Notes: generated by a model not told the origin, from the letters alone. DNA of 64,000 bases from Aliiroseovarius sp. M344 (GCF_025140835.1 NZ_CP081153.1:2046001-2110000), one strand, 5' to 3'. Numbered from the stretch's first letter, positions 1 through 8,881 are shown. A program made the numbers and translations.

Positions 1-1
1 C

Positions 2-145
2 GACCCGGTGACCGGCACCGCCTGCCCGGTCGAGGTTGTGGTCGAGCGGCTGGCAACCGGAACGCCAACACGCGCCTCGCGGGGCACACGCATCTTGTCG
101 AAATTGCAGGGACTTTTCGCCAGCTACGCCTATCTGTGGCGCTGA
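2..145 (+). CDS. C-terminal tail of an unidentified protein (5' end outside window)
   Basis: An open frame enters from the left edge and ends at TGA 143-145, giving 47 residues. The tail contains D-P-V-T-G-T-A-C-P-V-E-V followed by a basic stretch and ends in [10 protein letters not shown]. The DP-x-TG/PxEV pattern reminds me of the C-terminus of KpsC/LipA-type capsule polysaccharide export proteins, but this is a memory-based resemblance only. The gene converges on ribD and the two 3' ends overlap by 16 bp. The opposite strand here shows no recognisable riboflavin gene. Confidence 0.35.
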   Translation, partial: DPVTGTACPVEVVVERLATGTPTRASRGTRILSKLQGLFASYAYLWR

Positions 146-1230
146 CGCCAACGGTGCAGAATGTCGCCGCCGATGGCGCGTGTCTCGACCAGATCAAAGC
201 GCGGGGCTTCGGCCAGCCGACCAATCCCCATCGCAGCAAGCGACGGCCGCCCTTCGGCCCCAAGCGCAACCCCAGCTGTGTAGCCCACAAGCTCGTCCAC
301 CACCCCAGCGGACAAAAGCGACTCCGCAAGGCTGCCGCCGCCTTCGCAATAGAGGCGGGTCAAACCGCGATCGCCGAGCGCCTGCAAGACCGAAACCGGA
401 TCCAGCGCGCCTTGGGTTTCGCCCGCTTCAATCATCTCTGCGCCGATCCCTGCCCAGGCTGACACCAGCTCTGGTGCCGCGCGGCGTCCATGGCAAATCC
501 AGACCGGAATATCGCGGGCGGTCCGCGCCAGTTGACTGTCCAGCGGCAGATCCAGATGACGCGATAACACCACCCGGACCGGCTGATGTTCAACACCAAG
601 CCCACGCACGGTCAGCGACGGATCATCCGCCCGCACGGTGCCCGCCCCAACCATCACAGCATCATGACTGGCGCGCATTGCATGGACATGGCGGCGTGCC
701 TCATCCCCGGTGATCCACTGGCTGTCCCCCGACGCCGTTGCGATACGTCCGTCAAACGAACTGGCCAACTTCAGCGTGACCATCGGGCGTCCTCGCGTCA
801 CGCGGGTCAGAAAACCAGCCAGATCGGCGCGGGCTTCGTCTGCGCACAGACCGACTTCGACCATGAGCCCGGCCTCGCGCAAAGCAGCGATACCACCGCC
901 ATCCACGCGCGGGTCAGGGTCGCCAAGGGCCACAACCACCCGCGAAACCCCCGCCGCAATCAGAGCCGAAGCGCAAGGCGGCGTTTGTCCGTGATGGGCA
1001 CAAGGTTCCAATGTGACATAGGCGGTCGCACCGCGCGCCTGATCCCCGGCTTGCGCCAACGCCACCGTTTCCGCATGGGGCCGCCCGCCGGGTTGGGTCC
1101 ACCCTCGCCCGACAATCCGTCCGTCCCTGACGATCACACACCCCACAGCCGGGTTGGGCGCACAGCGGCCAAGACCCCGTCGCCCAAGCGACAGGGCCAG
1201 ACGCATATAGCGCGTGTCAGATTGGGTCAC
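130..1230 (-). CDS. ribD: Bifunctional diaminohydroxyphosphoribosylaminopyrimidine deaminase / 5-amino-6-(5-phosphoribosylamino)uracil reductase
   Basis: This cytoplasmic enzyme catalyses two consecutive steps of riboflavin synthesis. The N-terminal deaminase domain (about residues 1-145) has the cytidine-deaminase-like zinc site H52-A-E54 with C77 and C86 in [11 protein letters not shown]. The C-terminal NADPH-dependent reductase domain starts near residue 148 ([17 protein letters not shown]). At 366 residues the length is normal for the family. The start is a GTG that overlaps the TGA stop of nrdR by 4 bp (GTGA), so the two genes are translationally coupled. The nrdR-ribD pairing is common in proteobacteria. 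Confidence 0.95.
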   Translation of the reverse strand: MTQSDTRYMRLALSLGRRGLGRCAPNPAVGCVIVRDGRIVGRGWTQPGGRPHAETVALAQAGDQARGATAYVTLEPCAHHGQTPPCASALIAAGVSRVVVALGDPDPRVDGGGIAALREAGLMVEVGLCADEARADLAGFLTRVTRGRPMVTLKLASSFDGRIATASGDSQWITGDEARRHVHAMRASHDAVMVGAGTVRADDPSLTVRGLGVEHQPVRVVLSRHLDLPLDSQLARTARDIPVWICHGRRAAPELVSAWAGIGAEMIEAGETQGALDPVSVLQALGDRGLTRLYCEGGGSLAESLLSAGVVDELVGYTAGVALGAEGRPSLAAMGIGRLAEAPRFDLVETRAIGGDILHRWRQRHR

Positions 1231-1697
1231 TCGTCTTCTGGCGCGACGCCTGGACGAAGCTCGCTTACGAACTTGTCGAAGTCGTCTGCTGCCTGGAAGT
1301 TCTTGTAAACGCTCGCAAAACGCACGTAAGCGACGGTGTCGATCCGGGCCAGGCTTTCCATCACAATTTCACCAATGGTTTTTGATGGAATGTCGGTTTC
1401 ACCCATGCTTTCCAAGCGCCGCACAATGCCCGAAATCATCTGGTCAATGCGCTCCGGCTCAACCGGGCGTTTCTGCATCGAAATGCGGATCGAGCGTTCC
1501 AGCTTCTCGCGGTCGAAATCTTCGCGGCGACCGTTTGATTTCACCACCACGAGGTCGCGCAGTTGCACACGTTCATAGGTTGTAAACCGCCCCCCACACG
1601 CCGGACAAAATCTGCGCCTGCGTATGGCAACGTGATCTTCGGCCGGACGGCTGTCTTTCACCTGAGTATCAATATTTCCGCAAAACGGGCAGCGCAT
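1227..1697 (-). CDS. nrdR: Transcriptional repressor NrdR
   Basis: NrdR senses ATP/dATP and represses ribonucleotide reductase genes. The 156-residue protein has the N-terminal zinc ribbon with C3, C6, C31 and C34, the downstream RFTTYER signature, and an ATP-cone from about residue 49 to 139. Length and domain order are those of the family. It is the first gene of a two-gene unit with ribD, with a 4-bp overlap. A perfect DnaA-box 9-mer lies about 50 bp upstream of its start. I saw no convincing NrdR box in front of it. Confidence 0.96.
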   Translation of the reverse strand: MRCPFCGNIDTQVKDSRPAEDHVAIRRRRFCPACGGRFTTYERVQLRDLVVVKSNGRREDFDREKLERSIRISMQKRPVEPERIDQMISGIVRRLESMGETDIPSKTIGEIVMESLARIDTVAYVRFASVYKNFQAADDFDKFVSELRPGVAPEDE

Positions 1698-1747
1698 CGG
1701 CCTTCCTCTTCTCTGTTCGGACCTCGGTTTTTGGGTCTTTCGCCCAG

Positions 1748-1756
1748 TTATCCACA
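1748..1756 (+). promoter_or_regulatory. Perfect DnaA box upstream of nrdR
   Basis: The 9-mer TTATCCACA, identical to the strong DnaA-box consensus, lies in the divergent region between nrdR (minus) and the dodecin gene (plus), 51 bp upstream of the nrdR ATG. A single box does not make an origin; it could be a DnaA-controlled promoter element or chance. Confidence 0.5.
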
Positions 1757-1915
1757 GGTACTATAGGCCAGCCTCTAGGTCTTGTGTAGTAGGAAATATG
1801 CGGCCCAACATGCGCCATAAGTTGGGGCAAGGGGGAAAGTTTGATTTCCCTTCCCCTGAAACCCATGCGCAGACTGAAGCACTGTGCCGCAAATTCAACA
1901 AAAAGGAGACTGAAC

Positions 1916-2119
1916 ATGTCAGTTGCACGCGTAACCGAGATTTCTGCCACTTCATCGAAAAGCTTTGACGATGCCGTCGCAAAAGGCGTCGAGCGCGCTT
2001 CGGACACCCTGCGCAACGTCGTCAGCGCCTGGGTCAAAGAGCAATCCGTGAAAGTCGAAAACGGCAAGGTTGCCCATTATCAGGTGAACCTGATGGTGAC
2101 CTTCGTTCTGGAGGACTAA
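1916..2119 (+). CDS. Dodecin family flavin-binding protein
   Basis: The protein is a 67-residue dodecin. Dodecins form hollow dodecamers that bind and store flavins. The start MSVARVTEIS is chosen over an upstream in-frame ATG at 1841 because AAGGAG precedes 1916 at proper spacing and because 67-70 residues is the family length. The conserved pattern SSKSFDDAV..G..RA..TLRNV..A.V.EQ.V and the C-terminal beta strand YQVNLMVTFVLED are all present. It lies near riboflavin gene ribD, which fits a flavin-buffering role, but it is transcribed divergently. Confidence 0.92.
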   Translation: MSVARVTEISATSSKSFDDAVAKGVERASDTLRNVVSAWVKEQSVKVENGKVAHYQVNLMVTFVLED

Positions 2120-2151
2120 GCGACAACGCTTACCGCTCTGGGCCATGCGCC

Positions 2152-2571
2152 TTAAGGGCCTAGATGCGCCGCCACCTGCCGGGTGTGCGGCGCATTTCTA
2201 TGTTCAAACAGATAAATCCCCTGCCATGTTCCCAAAGCCAATCGCCCCGACTGTATCGGGATCGACAGGCTTGCGGGCATCATCGCCGCCTTAATATGGG
2301 CGGGCATATCATCGGGTCCTTCATAAGTGTGTGTAAGATATGACATCGACGGATCCGAGGTCGGCGGCACCAGACGGTGAAAGAAATTTTGAAGGTCGGT
2401 CTGCACCTCAGGGTCAGCATTTTCCTGAATAAGAAGCGAACAGGACGTGTGTCGGACAAACAGCGTCAACAGACCAACCTCAATCGGCTGGTCCCTGACC
2501 CAATTGGTCACATCTGTGGTGAATTCGTAAAGGCCGGGGCCTTGCGTCTTGATCAAAAAACCATGTCCCAT
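2152..2571 (-). CDS. YjbQ / UPF0047 family protein
   Basis: The 139-residue protein matches the small single-domain YjbQ (UPF0047) family, some members of which have thiamine-phosphate synthase side activity; the physiological role is unsettled. The family signature RHTSCSLLIQENADP lies around residues 40-54, and the conserved LGTWQGIYLFEHR lies near the C-terminus. Length is normal. It is transcribed convergently with the dodecin gene, with 32 bp between stops, and its 3' end overlaps the likely dodecin terminator. Confidence 0.88.
   Translation of the reverse strand: MGHGFLIKTQGPGLYEFTTDVTNWVRDQPIEVGLLTLFVRHTSCSLLIQENADPEVQTDLQNFFHRLVPPTSDPSMSYLTHTYEGPDDMPAHIKAAMMPASLSIPIQSGRLALGTWQGIYLFEHRNAPHTRQVAAHLGP
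2164..2198 (+). terminator. Hairpin terminator for the dodecin gene, inside the 3' end of the YjbQ gene
   Basis: ATGCGCCGC (2164-2172) pairs with GCGGCGCAT (2187-2195). Inner CACC/GGTG pairing extends the stem, and TTT follows on the plus strand. It sits 45 bp past the dodecin stop yet encodes the last residues of the convergent YjbQ gene, so one sequence appears to serve both purposes. Confidence 0.6.
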
Positions 2572-3487
2572 GGCACTGATATGACGTCACCTGCGCAACA
2601 CACGCAAGGCCCCCATCCTTGGCTTTCCGGCACCTGAGGCGATCAAAGTCAGGTCGGCAGGGCCGGCACCCTATCCGCCTTTGTTCGCGTGAGTGGTCTG
2701 CCCTAAAGCACCGGAAACCGCGGTCCCCTATAGCGGAAGTAAAGCGGGACGCCGTGCGACGTGCCCATCCTTCCGCCGCGTTTCCAGCTTTAAAAGCGCG
2801 ACCAGCCGCCCGGACCGAACGTCCGGCCGGCCATTACGCTGCGCCAGCTGAATTTGCTTGGGAATATTCATTGTTGGCCTCTCAAGGCCCATCTCATATG
2901 CGTGTGCGCCCACCAAATTACGCATCATAGCCCCCCAGTTAGAAAAGTATTTTTGGTCAAACATAGCGACCAGTTAATATGTTCATATTATCGCCACATT
3001 TCCGCCCCAATTCAAAGGAAACCGAGTCACCTCACGCGCAAATCGACAAAAACAGATTGTTTCCGCGGTGCGTTTCATTTCATTGGGGAATGGAGGGCGC
3101 GCATTTCTCCATTAGATGGGTGCGAGAACCCCTGCACGCTCAGAACCGGCATAATTGACCGAGATTCGTTTCCGCTTCTGAACAGCAAACTTCACGGTCA
3201 AATAAAGGCAAAAATGTGGCGATAGGCTGAACCACCGCCCTGCCGACATCGTCATTCGACCTTCGAACTCGAACATCGCCGTCGCTGATGCGCGTGCGAA
3301 AAATTTTATTACTCGCACAGATATGCTAAACTATCGCTGATCGACGGCTGTTAAATTTTAACATGTTCGACCAAGGTTTGGGTCATCGCCAGCATCAATA
3401 ACGCGTAACTGCCGGGTTGCCGGCAGACCATATTGCAACCTCTGGACTTGGAAAAAATTCCGCAACCAACACTAGGAGGACCTTTCT
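2572..3487. other. 916-bp intergenic stretch, AT-rich in its right half, no convincing gene
   Basis: I find no gene I can support. Short frames on both strands (2728-2964 minus, 2854-3225 plus, 3112-3318 minus) lack family resemblance and good ribosome sites. A 47-codon frame starting at 2871 on the minus strand has GAGAGG seven bases before its ATG but resembles nothing I know. The right half contains a 13-bp inverted repeat (2989-3001 and 3212-3224) spaced about 210 bp apart and a small palindrome GTTAAATTTTAAC at 3350. Composition falls well below the surroundings from about 2930 onward, which suggests acquired DNA or an old insertion remnant. Confidence 0.5.
2989..3224. repeat. 13-bp inverted repeat pair TATCGCCACATTT
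   Basis: TATCGCCACATTT at 2989-3001 is exactly the reverse complement of AAATGTGGCGATA at 3212-3224, separated by 210 bp of AT-rich DNA without a convincing gene. This could be the ends of a degenerate small element, a pair of protein-binding sites, or chance. Confidence 0.4.
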
Positions 3488-3940
3488 ATGCCATTCGATA
3501 TTCATACCGCACCAGACAGCAATCCATATGAAACGATTAGTAATTTCCTATCTCAGCTAAAAAGCTTCCTCAGCGATCTTTTTCGAGCACCGGAAAATTT
3601 CGGCCTTACATACAGTTACGACATACAGATGACTATTTTGTCCGCCTTTGACAAAGAAACGAAGTCATCTTTTAAAATCCTACCCGGTCAAATTCGCGAC
3701 GCTCAACCAGAACAACTCCACGAGCATGGGCTGACCGGCCATTCATTGCATGCAAAGATGACCGGCATAAACTTCATCGCGAAGGAAGTCAGGAAGCAAG
3801 CTGTGAAAGCCATTAAGTATTTGCTATCGCTTGTTAATTCGGTCCTTGGGTCGATTGCAGCGATAGCGGGGGCTGCCGGTGCGATCAAAGAAATCAAAGA
3901 CCTTTTTGAGAACACTACCGAATTCGTAGCCGCTGAATAA
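3488..3940 (+). CDS. Hypothetical protein in AT-rich island, hydrophobic C-terminal segment
   Basis: I do not recognise this 150-residue protein. The frame is supported by a strong ribosome site (AGGAGG about seven bases before ATG) and a hairpin right after the stop. It has no signal peptide. Residues 1-90 look soluble and contain no Cys. Residues 97-115 are basic and helical (KEVRKQAVKAIK), residues 111-133 are small and hydrophobic (LLSLVNSVLGSIAAIAGAAG), and an acidic end follows. Base composition is unlike the neighbours: in the row 3541-3600 I count 23 G/C of 60, against 39 of 60 at 4021-4080 inside rpoD. Transfer is the simplest reading. A pore-forming or membrane-associated role is possible from the C-terminus but is speculation. 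Confidence 0.7.
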   Translation: MPFDIHTAPDSNPYETISNFLSQLKSFLSDLFRAPENFGLTYSYDIQMTILSAFDKETKSSFKILPGQIRDAQPEQLHEHGLTGHSLHAKMTGINFIAKEVRKQAVKAIKYLLSLVNSVLGSIAAIAGAAGAIKEIKDLFENTTEFVAAE

Positions 3941-3962
3941 GAAGGCGCTAAAAAGCGCCTTC
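3941..3962. terminator. Bidirectional hairpin between the hypothetical gene and rpoD
   Basis: GAAGGCGCT (3941-3949), loop AAAA, AGCGCCTTC (3954-3962) forms a perfect 9-bp stem starting directly after the TAA of the upstream gene and 13 bp before the end of convergent rpoD. There is no long T-run on either side. Confidence 0.65.
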
Positions 3963-3975
3963 CTAAGCGTCTATC

Positions 3976-5970
3976 TTACTGATCCAGGAAGGACCGCAAT
4001 TTCCGCGACCGGCTGGGGTGCTTCAGCTTGCGCAGCGCCTTCGCCTCGATCTGGCGGATCCGTTCGCGGGTCACGCTGAACTGCTGCCCCACCTCTTCCA
4101 ACGTATGGTCGGTGTTCATGCCGATACCGAAACGCATCCTGAGCACGCGTTCTTCGCGCGGAGTCAGCGACGCCAGCACGCGGGTCGTGGTTTCCTTGAG
4201 GTTTTCCTGTATGGCGCTGTCCAAGGGCAGCACGGCATTCTTATCCTCGATGAAGTCACCCAGCTGGCTGTCTTCTTCGTCCCCAATCGGGGTTTCAAGG
4301 CTGATTGGTTCTTTGGCGATCTTCATCACCTTGCGAACCTTCTCAAGCGGCATCTGCAGCTTTTCGGCCAACTCTTCTGGCGTCGGCTCGCGACCGATTT
4401 CGTGCAACATCTGGCGACCAGTGCGCACCAGCTTGTTGATCGTCTCGATCATATGCACCGGGATACGGATCGTGCGGGCCTGATCCGCGATCGAACGGGT
4501 AATGGCCTGACGGATCCACCACGTCGCATAGGTCGAGAATTTATACCCACGGCGGTATTCAAACTTGTCGACCGCCTTCATCAGGCCAATGTTGCCTTCC
4601 TGAATAAGGTCGAGGAATTGCAGGCCGCGGTTAGTATACTTTTTGGCGATTGAAATCACGAGGCGAAGGTTGGCTTCGACCATTTCCTTCTTGGCCTGAC
4701 GCGCCTCTTTTTCGCCCTTCTGAACCTGCTGTACAATGCGGCGGAATTCCGGGATGTCGACGCCGACATACTGACCCACTTGCGCCATGTCGCTGCGCAA
4801 CTGTTCGACCTTGTCAGTCGAACGTTCAATAAAGCCCTGCCACGCACGGCCCGATTGGCTGGCCATGTCTTCAAGCCATGTGGGGTCCAATTCGCGACCA
4901 CGATAAGCATCGACAAATTCGCGACGGTTGATCCGTGCCTGATCGGCCAGTTTCACCATCGCCGAGTCAATCGACATGATCCGTCGGTTGATACCGTACA
5001 ACTGGTCCACCAACGCTTCGATCCGGTTGTTGTGCAGGTGCAATTCGTTCACCAGCTCAACAATTTCAGAGCGCAGCTTTTGATACGCCCCTTCTGCTTT
5101 TTTCGAGAAGCTGTCATCTTCGTTCAGGGTCGCGGACATCCGCAGGTCCTGCATTTCAGACAGCTTGTTGTAATCGCGCGCAATCAGTTCCAGCGTTTCA
5201 AGGACACGCGGTTTCAGCGCAGCTTCCATCGCAGCCAACGACATGTTGGCGGCTTCATCCTCGTCATCGTTATCATCGTCGTCGGTGGCAATCGGATTAC
5301 CATCCGCGTCCAGTTCCGGTTCGCTCTTTTTCTTGCCGTCAGAAGATGCAGCACCGTCAGAGCCAGATGCACCCGCAACGCTTTCCGTGCCTTCTTCTTC
5401 CTCCATCGCGTTACCAAACGTGGCATCAAGATCAATGACATCACGCAGAAGAATGTCTTCGCTCAGAAGTTCGTCACGCCAGATCGTGATGGCCTGGAAG
5501 GTCAGAGGGCTTTCGCACAGCCCGGCAATCATTGTATTGCGACCAGCTTCGATCCGCTTGGCGATCGCAATCTCGCCCTCACGGCTCAGCAATTCGACCG
5601 ACCCCATTTCGCGCAGATACATGCGGACGGGGTCGTCGGTGCGGTCCAGTTTTTCGGTTTCAGCGGTGGCAACGGTGACTTCGCGCGCACCTGATTGGGT
5701 CACCAGATCGGTCGAGCCCTTCTCTTCCTCTTCCGCCTCTTCATCCTCGATGATGTTGATGCCCATCTCGGACAGCATCGACATCACATCTTCGATTTGC
5801 TCGGAACTGACCTGATCGGGCGGCAGCACCTGGTTCAGCTGATCGTAAGTGATGTAGCCCTTTTCGCGCGCCTCAGCGATCATCTTCTTGACCGCTGTCT
5901 GGCTTACGTCGCCCATCGCGTCGTCGTCTTGATCGTCTTTGCGGTCGTTGGCGGTGTCCTTGGCGGCCAT
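3976..5970 (-). CDS. rpoD: RNA polymerase primary sigma factor (sigma-70)
   Basis: This 664-residue protein directs RNA polymerase to housekeeping promoters. It has the sigma 1.1 region at the N-terminus, a long acidic non-conserved region (with [11 protein letters not shown] around residues 230-240), region 2 with [15 protein letters not shown] for -10 recognition and melting, and region 4 ending in [21 protein letters not shown] with the helix-turn-helix. ATG 5970 is preferred over an in-frame GTG at 5985 because AAGGAGG lies between them. It follows dnaG on the same strand, the usual macromolecular-synthesis order. The 181-bp gap contains a dense cluster of GANTC sites. Confidence 0.98.
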   Translation of the reverse strand: MAAKDTANDRKDDQDDDAMGDVSQTAVKKMIAEAREKGYITYDQLNQVLPPDQVSSEQIEDVMSMLSEMGINIIEDEEAEEEEKGSTDLVTQSGAREVTVATAETEKLDRTDDPVRMYLREMGSVELLSREGEIAIAKRIEAGRNTMIAGLCESPLTFQAITIWRDELLSEDILLRDVIDLDATFGNAMEEEEGTESVAGASGSDGAASSDGKKKSEPELDADGNPIATDDDDNDDEDEAANMSLAAMEAALKPRVLETLELIARDYNKLSEMQDLRMSATLNEDDSFSKKAEGAYQKLRSEIVELVNELHLHNNRIEALVDQLYGINRRIMSIDSAMVKLADQARINRREFVDAYRGRELDPTWLEDMASQSGRAWQGFIERSTDKVEQLRSDMAQVGQYVGVDIPEFRRIVQQVQKGEKEARQAKKEMVEANLRLVISIAKKYTNRGLQFLDLIQEGNIGLMKAVDKFEYRRGYKFSTYATWWIRQAITRSIADQARTIRIPVHMIETINKLVRTGRQMLHEIGREPTPEELAEKLQMPLEKVRKVMKIAKEPISLETPIGDEEDSQLGDFIEDKNAVLPLDSAIQENLKETTTRVLASLTPREERVLRMRFGIGMNTDHTLEEVGQQFSVTRERIRQIEAKALRKLKHPSRSRKLRSFLDQ

Positions 5971-6044
5971 GGGCCCTCCTTGCACTTTGCTTGGCGGTTA
6001 TGAGGCTTCCGACTTCGGCCGAAAAGATGCCCCACCTCGTCGGT

Positions 6045-6085
6045 GATTCGGATTGGCCGAATCATCACCCCGAATCAGTGATTCG
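6045..6085. promoter_or_regulatory. Cluster of four GANTC (CcrM) sites in two palindromes upstream of rpoD
   Basis: GATTCGG (6045-6051) pairs with CCGAATC (6057-6063), and CGAATCA (6071-6077) pairs with TGATTCG (6079-6085). Together these contain four GANTC sites, at 6045, 6059, 6072 and 6080. GANTC is the target of the alphaproteobacterial cell-cycle methylase CcrM. The cluster lies 75-115 bp upstream of the rpoD start. The palindromes could also act as a protein operator or hairpin. Confidence 0.55.
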
Positions 6086-6151
6086 CCAACCCATTTAACC
6101 TGTATTCTTTGCCGGGTCTTTACCAAAAGACCAGACCCTCTGGCGGTGTTG

Positions 6152-8119
6152 TTATTTCCTTTTCCCCTTTGAGGGGTCGATTTGCGCCAACAGCTTGTTC
6201 AACGCATCGCGTTCATCGCGGTTCAAGAGCGTCCCGTTATCAGCAACCTCATAGGTGGCTTTGTCCTCGGTCTGGCTGCGTTGCGCTTTCTGCTGCGCTT
6301 CGGCCGCCTGCCCCAACCGCCATGTCATGCCCTCATCCGGCAGCGTGTCCATGTCGTGGGCCGCATCCGCCACTTCGCGCTTAAGCCCGCGCAGCGCTTC
6401 CAACTTCATCAGTTCCTGATTCAGGCAGGCCTCGACAGTTTCATCATCGTCCGGGTGTCGCATTGCGGGTGTGATCCGCACATGGTTGAGCGCATAGAGT
6501 TTTTCAAGGGCGGCGACCCCCAATCGTTCGGTGATGATGCGTTCCAGCACTTCGGCCCCTTCATGGGCATGGCGCAACAGCACCCGCTGCAATGCGCCAT
6601 GATCCGGGCCGATCATTTCCAGCCGTTCCATCCGGCTTTCCACCAGTTCCAGCTTGTCCGGGCGTCGGATCAGCACCGCAAGGATCACCGCCTCACGCAG
6701 CACCTCTTGCCCCTGTTCATCTGCCGTCGCCAGAAGCGAACTTTTGGTCGATGGCTGCACCGGAGGCGTCTGTGTCCACCCTTTGCCTTTGCCGGGTTTC
6801 CACGGAGCGCGTGCTGCACCCTGCCCTTTGGGTCGCGCACGGAACAGGTCCCACCGTTTGTCTTTGATGGCCTGCCCATAATGCGACCGGATCGAGGGAT
6901 CCTTGATGCGCGCGATCGCGATACGCAGATCTTTGTCCAGCGCGGCCTTGCGCTCGGGGCTGTCGAAAACCTTGCCTTCCGTCTCGCGCCGCCACAGCAG
7001 ATCAACCATCGGAATGGCCGCGTCGATCAACGTCTGCATGGCTTTAGGGCCACTTTCCTTCAACAGGTCGTCCGGGTCTTTGCCTTCTGGCATGATCGAA
7101 AACCGCAGGCTTTGCCCGGCTTCCAACATTGGCAACGCATTGTCGATCACCCGCATGGCCGCCGCCAGCCCGGCCTTGTCGCCGTCCAGCGCGATAATGG
7201 GCTCGGGGGCGATGCGCCACAGCAGGCGCAATTGGTCTTCGGTAATGGCCGTGCCAAGCGGGGCGACCGTTGCGCCAAACCCGGCCTCGGACAGGGCGAT
7301 CACATCCATATAACCTTCGGCAACGATCAACGGCTGGCCTTTGCCTGCCGCCTCGCGCGCCGGGCCCTGATTGTAAAGGCTGCGCCCTTTGTCAAACAAC
7401 TCAGTTTCAGGCGAGTTCAGGTATTTCGCGCTTTCTTCAGGGTCCATTGCACGGCCACCGAAGGCAATCGCACGCCCACGGGCATCGCGGATCGGGAACA
7501 GGATGCGATTTCGGAACGTATCGTAGGGTTTGCCACCCTTGGTGCTGGGTTTGGCCAGACCTGCGCCAAGGATCAGATCATCGGCGACCCCCTTGCCCTT
7601 CAGGTGATCCCACAGCCCTTGCCACGCGTCGGGCGCAAAGCCGATTTCCCATCGCTCCAGCGCAGCATCACTCAGCCCCCTGCGCGTCAGATATTCACGG
7701 GCCGCAGTGCCTGCGCCGGTTTTCAGCATCAGCCGGAAATGGTTGACGGCCATCTCCATAACCTCGGCCAGCAGCGTGCGGTGATCTGCTTTTTCCTGCG
7801 CTTTGGGGTCGCGGGCGGGCATTTGCATCCCGGCTTCACCTGCCAGTATCTCGACCGCTTCCATGAACCCGACATTCTCGGTCTCGCGCACAAATGAAAT
7901 GGCATCACCCTTCTGGTGACACCCAAAGCAATAGTAATACCCCTTGCGGTCATCGACGTGAAACGAAGGTGTGGCTTCCTGATGGAACGGGCACGGCGCC
8001 CACATATCACCCTTGGCCTGATTGGATTTTCGCTGGTCCCATATCACCTTGCGCCCGACAACCTGTGACAGGCTCAGACGATTGCGCAATTCATCTAGGA
8101 AACCGGGTGGCAGTGACAT
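6152..8119 (-). CDS. dnaG: DNA primase
   Basis: Primase synthesises RNA primers at the replication fork together with the DnaB helicase. The 655-residue protein has the CHC2 zinc-binding domain with C43, H46, C64 and C67, then the TOPRIM catalytic core with IVAEGYMDVIAL near residue 265 and ALDGDKAG near residue 310, and a C-terminal region for helicase contact. Length is normal for alphaproteobacteria. It is followed by rpoD on the same strand. The start is ATG 8119 with the typical MSLPPGFLDELR opening. Confidence 0.97.
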   Translation of the reverse strand: MSLPPGFLDELRNRLSLSQVVGRKVIWDQRKSNQAKGDMWAPCPFHQEATPSFHVDDRKGYYYCFGCHQKGDAISFVRETENVGFMEAVEILAGEAGMQMPARDPKAQEKADHRTLLAEVMEMAVNHFRLMLKTGAGTAAREYLTRRGLSDAALERWEIGFAPDAWQGLWDHLKGKGVADDLILGAGLAKPSTKGGKPYDTFRNRILFPIRDARGRAIAFGGRAMDPEESAKYLNSPETELFDKGRSLYNQGPAREAAGKGQPLIVAEGYMDVIALSEAGFGATVAPLGTAITEDQLRLLWRIAPEPIIALDGDKAGLAAAMRVIDNALPMLEAGQSLRFSIMPEGKDPDDLLKESGPKAMQTLIDAAIPMVDLLWRRETEGKVFDSPERKAALDKDLRIAIARIKDPSIRSHYGQAIKDKRWDLFRARPKGQGAARAPWKPGKGKGWTQTPPVQPSTKSSLLATADEQGQEVLREAVILAVLIRRPDKLELVESRMERLEMIGPDHGALQRVLLRHAHEGAEVLERIITERLGVAALEKLYALNHVRITPAMRHPDDDETVEACLNQELMKLEALRGLKREVADAAHDMDTLPDEGMTWRLGQAAEAQQKAQRSQTEDKATYEVADNGTLLNRDERDALNKLLAQIDPSKGKRK

Positions 8120-8171
8120 GATCTATATATCGGCGTGAAGGCTGCCAGAGTCCAGTGGCCGCCGCACAGGA

Positions 8172-8759
8172 TCAGGCCCTGACAGCACCGCGCACCATGT
8201 CCCAATAGATATCGGCCACCGCGTCGCGCGACAGTCGCCCGCCCTCGCGATACCAAGTGTTCACCCCGGTCAGCATGGCAATCAAGGCCATCGTGGTCAG
8301 GCGCACATCGGGGGCGGTGATCACCCCTTCGGCGTGGCCTGCCCGCAAGATCGCCTCCAACTTACCTTCATAGGTGCGGCGCAACGCCTCGATCGCCGCG
8401 AAATTCTCATCCGAGAGGTTGCGCAGTTCCATATAGGCGATGAATACCGCATCGGGGCGTTCAAGGTGAAAGCGGATGTGAAAACGGGCAAAGGCTTCCA
8501 ACTGGGACAACGCGCCATCGCCTTTGGGTTCGACCTGCCACGCGCCCAGCAGTTCATCCATATGAGCCTGCATCAGATCATACAGCAGGCTTTGCTTGTC
8601 TTTGGTGTAAAGATAAAGCGCGCCCGCCTGCACGCCGACCTCTGCCGCGATCTGGCGCATCGAAACGGCTGCGAACCCGTGCCGTGCAAAAAGCGCAAGG
8701 GCGGCCTCGCGCACCTTTGGGCCTGTGATTTCGCTATGTGATCCGGTTTTCCGCGCCAT
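8172..8759 (-). CDS. TetR/AcrR family transcriptional regulator
   Basis: The 195-residue protein has an N-terminal TetR helix-turn-helix (about residues 14-60, with the pattern REAALALFARHGFAAVSMRQIAAEVGVQAGALYLY) and a C-terminal ligand-binding domain of unknown ligand. The start at ATG 8759 is chosen because upstream in-frame codons run through a palindromic operator. That palindrome, TGAACGATTGTTCA at 8774-8787, lies 14 bp upstream of the ATG and suggests autoregulation. A 13/14 identical palindrome precedes ivd at 60782, so I infer that this protein may control isovaleryl-CoA/leucine catabolism. Other TetR proteins outside the window could equally use that site. Confidence 0.9.
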   Translation of the reverse strand: MARKTGSHSEITGPKVREAALALFARHGFAAVSMRQIAAEVGVQAGALYLYTKDKQSLLYDLMQAHMDELLGAWQVEPKGDGALSQLEAFARFHIRFHLERPDAVFIAYMELRNLSDENFAAIEALRRTYEGKLEAILRAGHAEGVITAPDVRLTTMALIAMLTGVNTWYREGGRLSRDAVADIYWDMVRGAVRA

Positions 8760-8773
8760 AGTGCAGTGATAAC

Positions 8774-8787
8774 TGAACGATTGTTCA
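8774..8787. promoter_or_regulatory. Palindromic operator TGAACGATTGTTCA before the TetR gene
   Basis: The arms TGAAC and GTTCA are perfect inverted repeats around GATT, in the position expected for an autoregulated TetR gene. The ivd promoter at 60782-60795 carries the same sequence with one base changed in the spacer. Confidence 0.65.
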
Positions 8788-8881
8788 AATCCAACCCAAA
8801 GTGTCACGCGCCGCCTTGCAGCCCTACAGGCGGAAAGCTATGATCGCCCAGTCCGCTTGGCCCGAACAGGAGACCGCCCCG

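Noticed and set aside
1802..1830. Possible 5' leader hairpin of the dodecin gene (CCCAAC...GTTGGG)
   Set aside because: The stem is only 6 bp with a 12-base loop, so I do not call a riboswitch or attenuator. An FMN riboswitch signature was not seen.
2854..3225. 123-codon frame in the intergenic island
   Set aside because: It has no ribosome site, no family resemblance and an irregular residue composition.
6182..7897. 571-codon plus-strand frame opposite dnaG
   Set aside because: DnaG on the minus strand is certain; the antisense frame has no recognisable domain or ribosome site.
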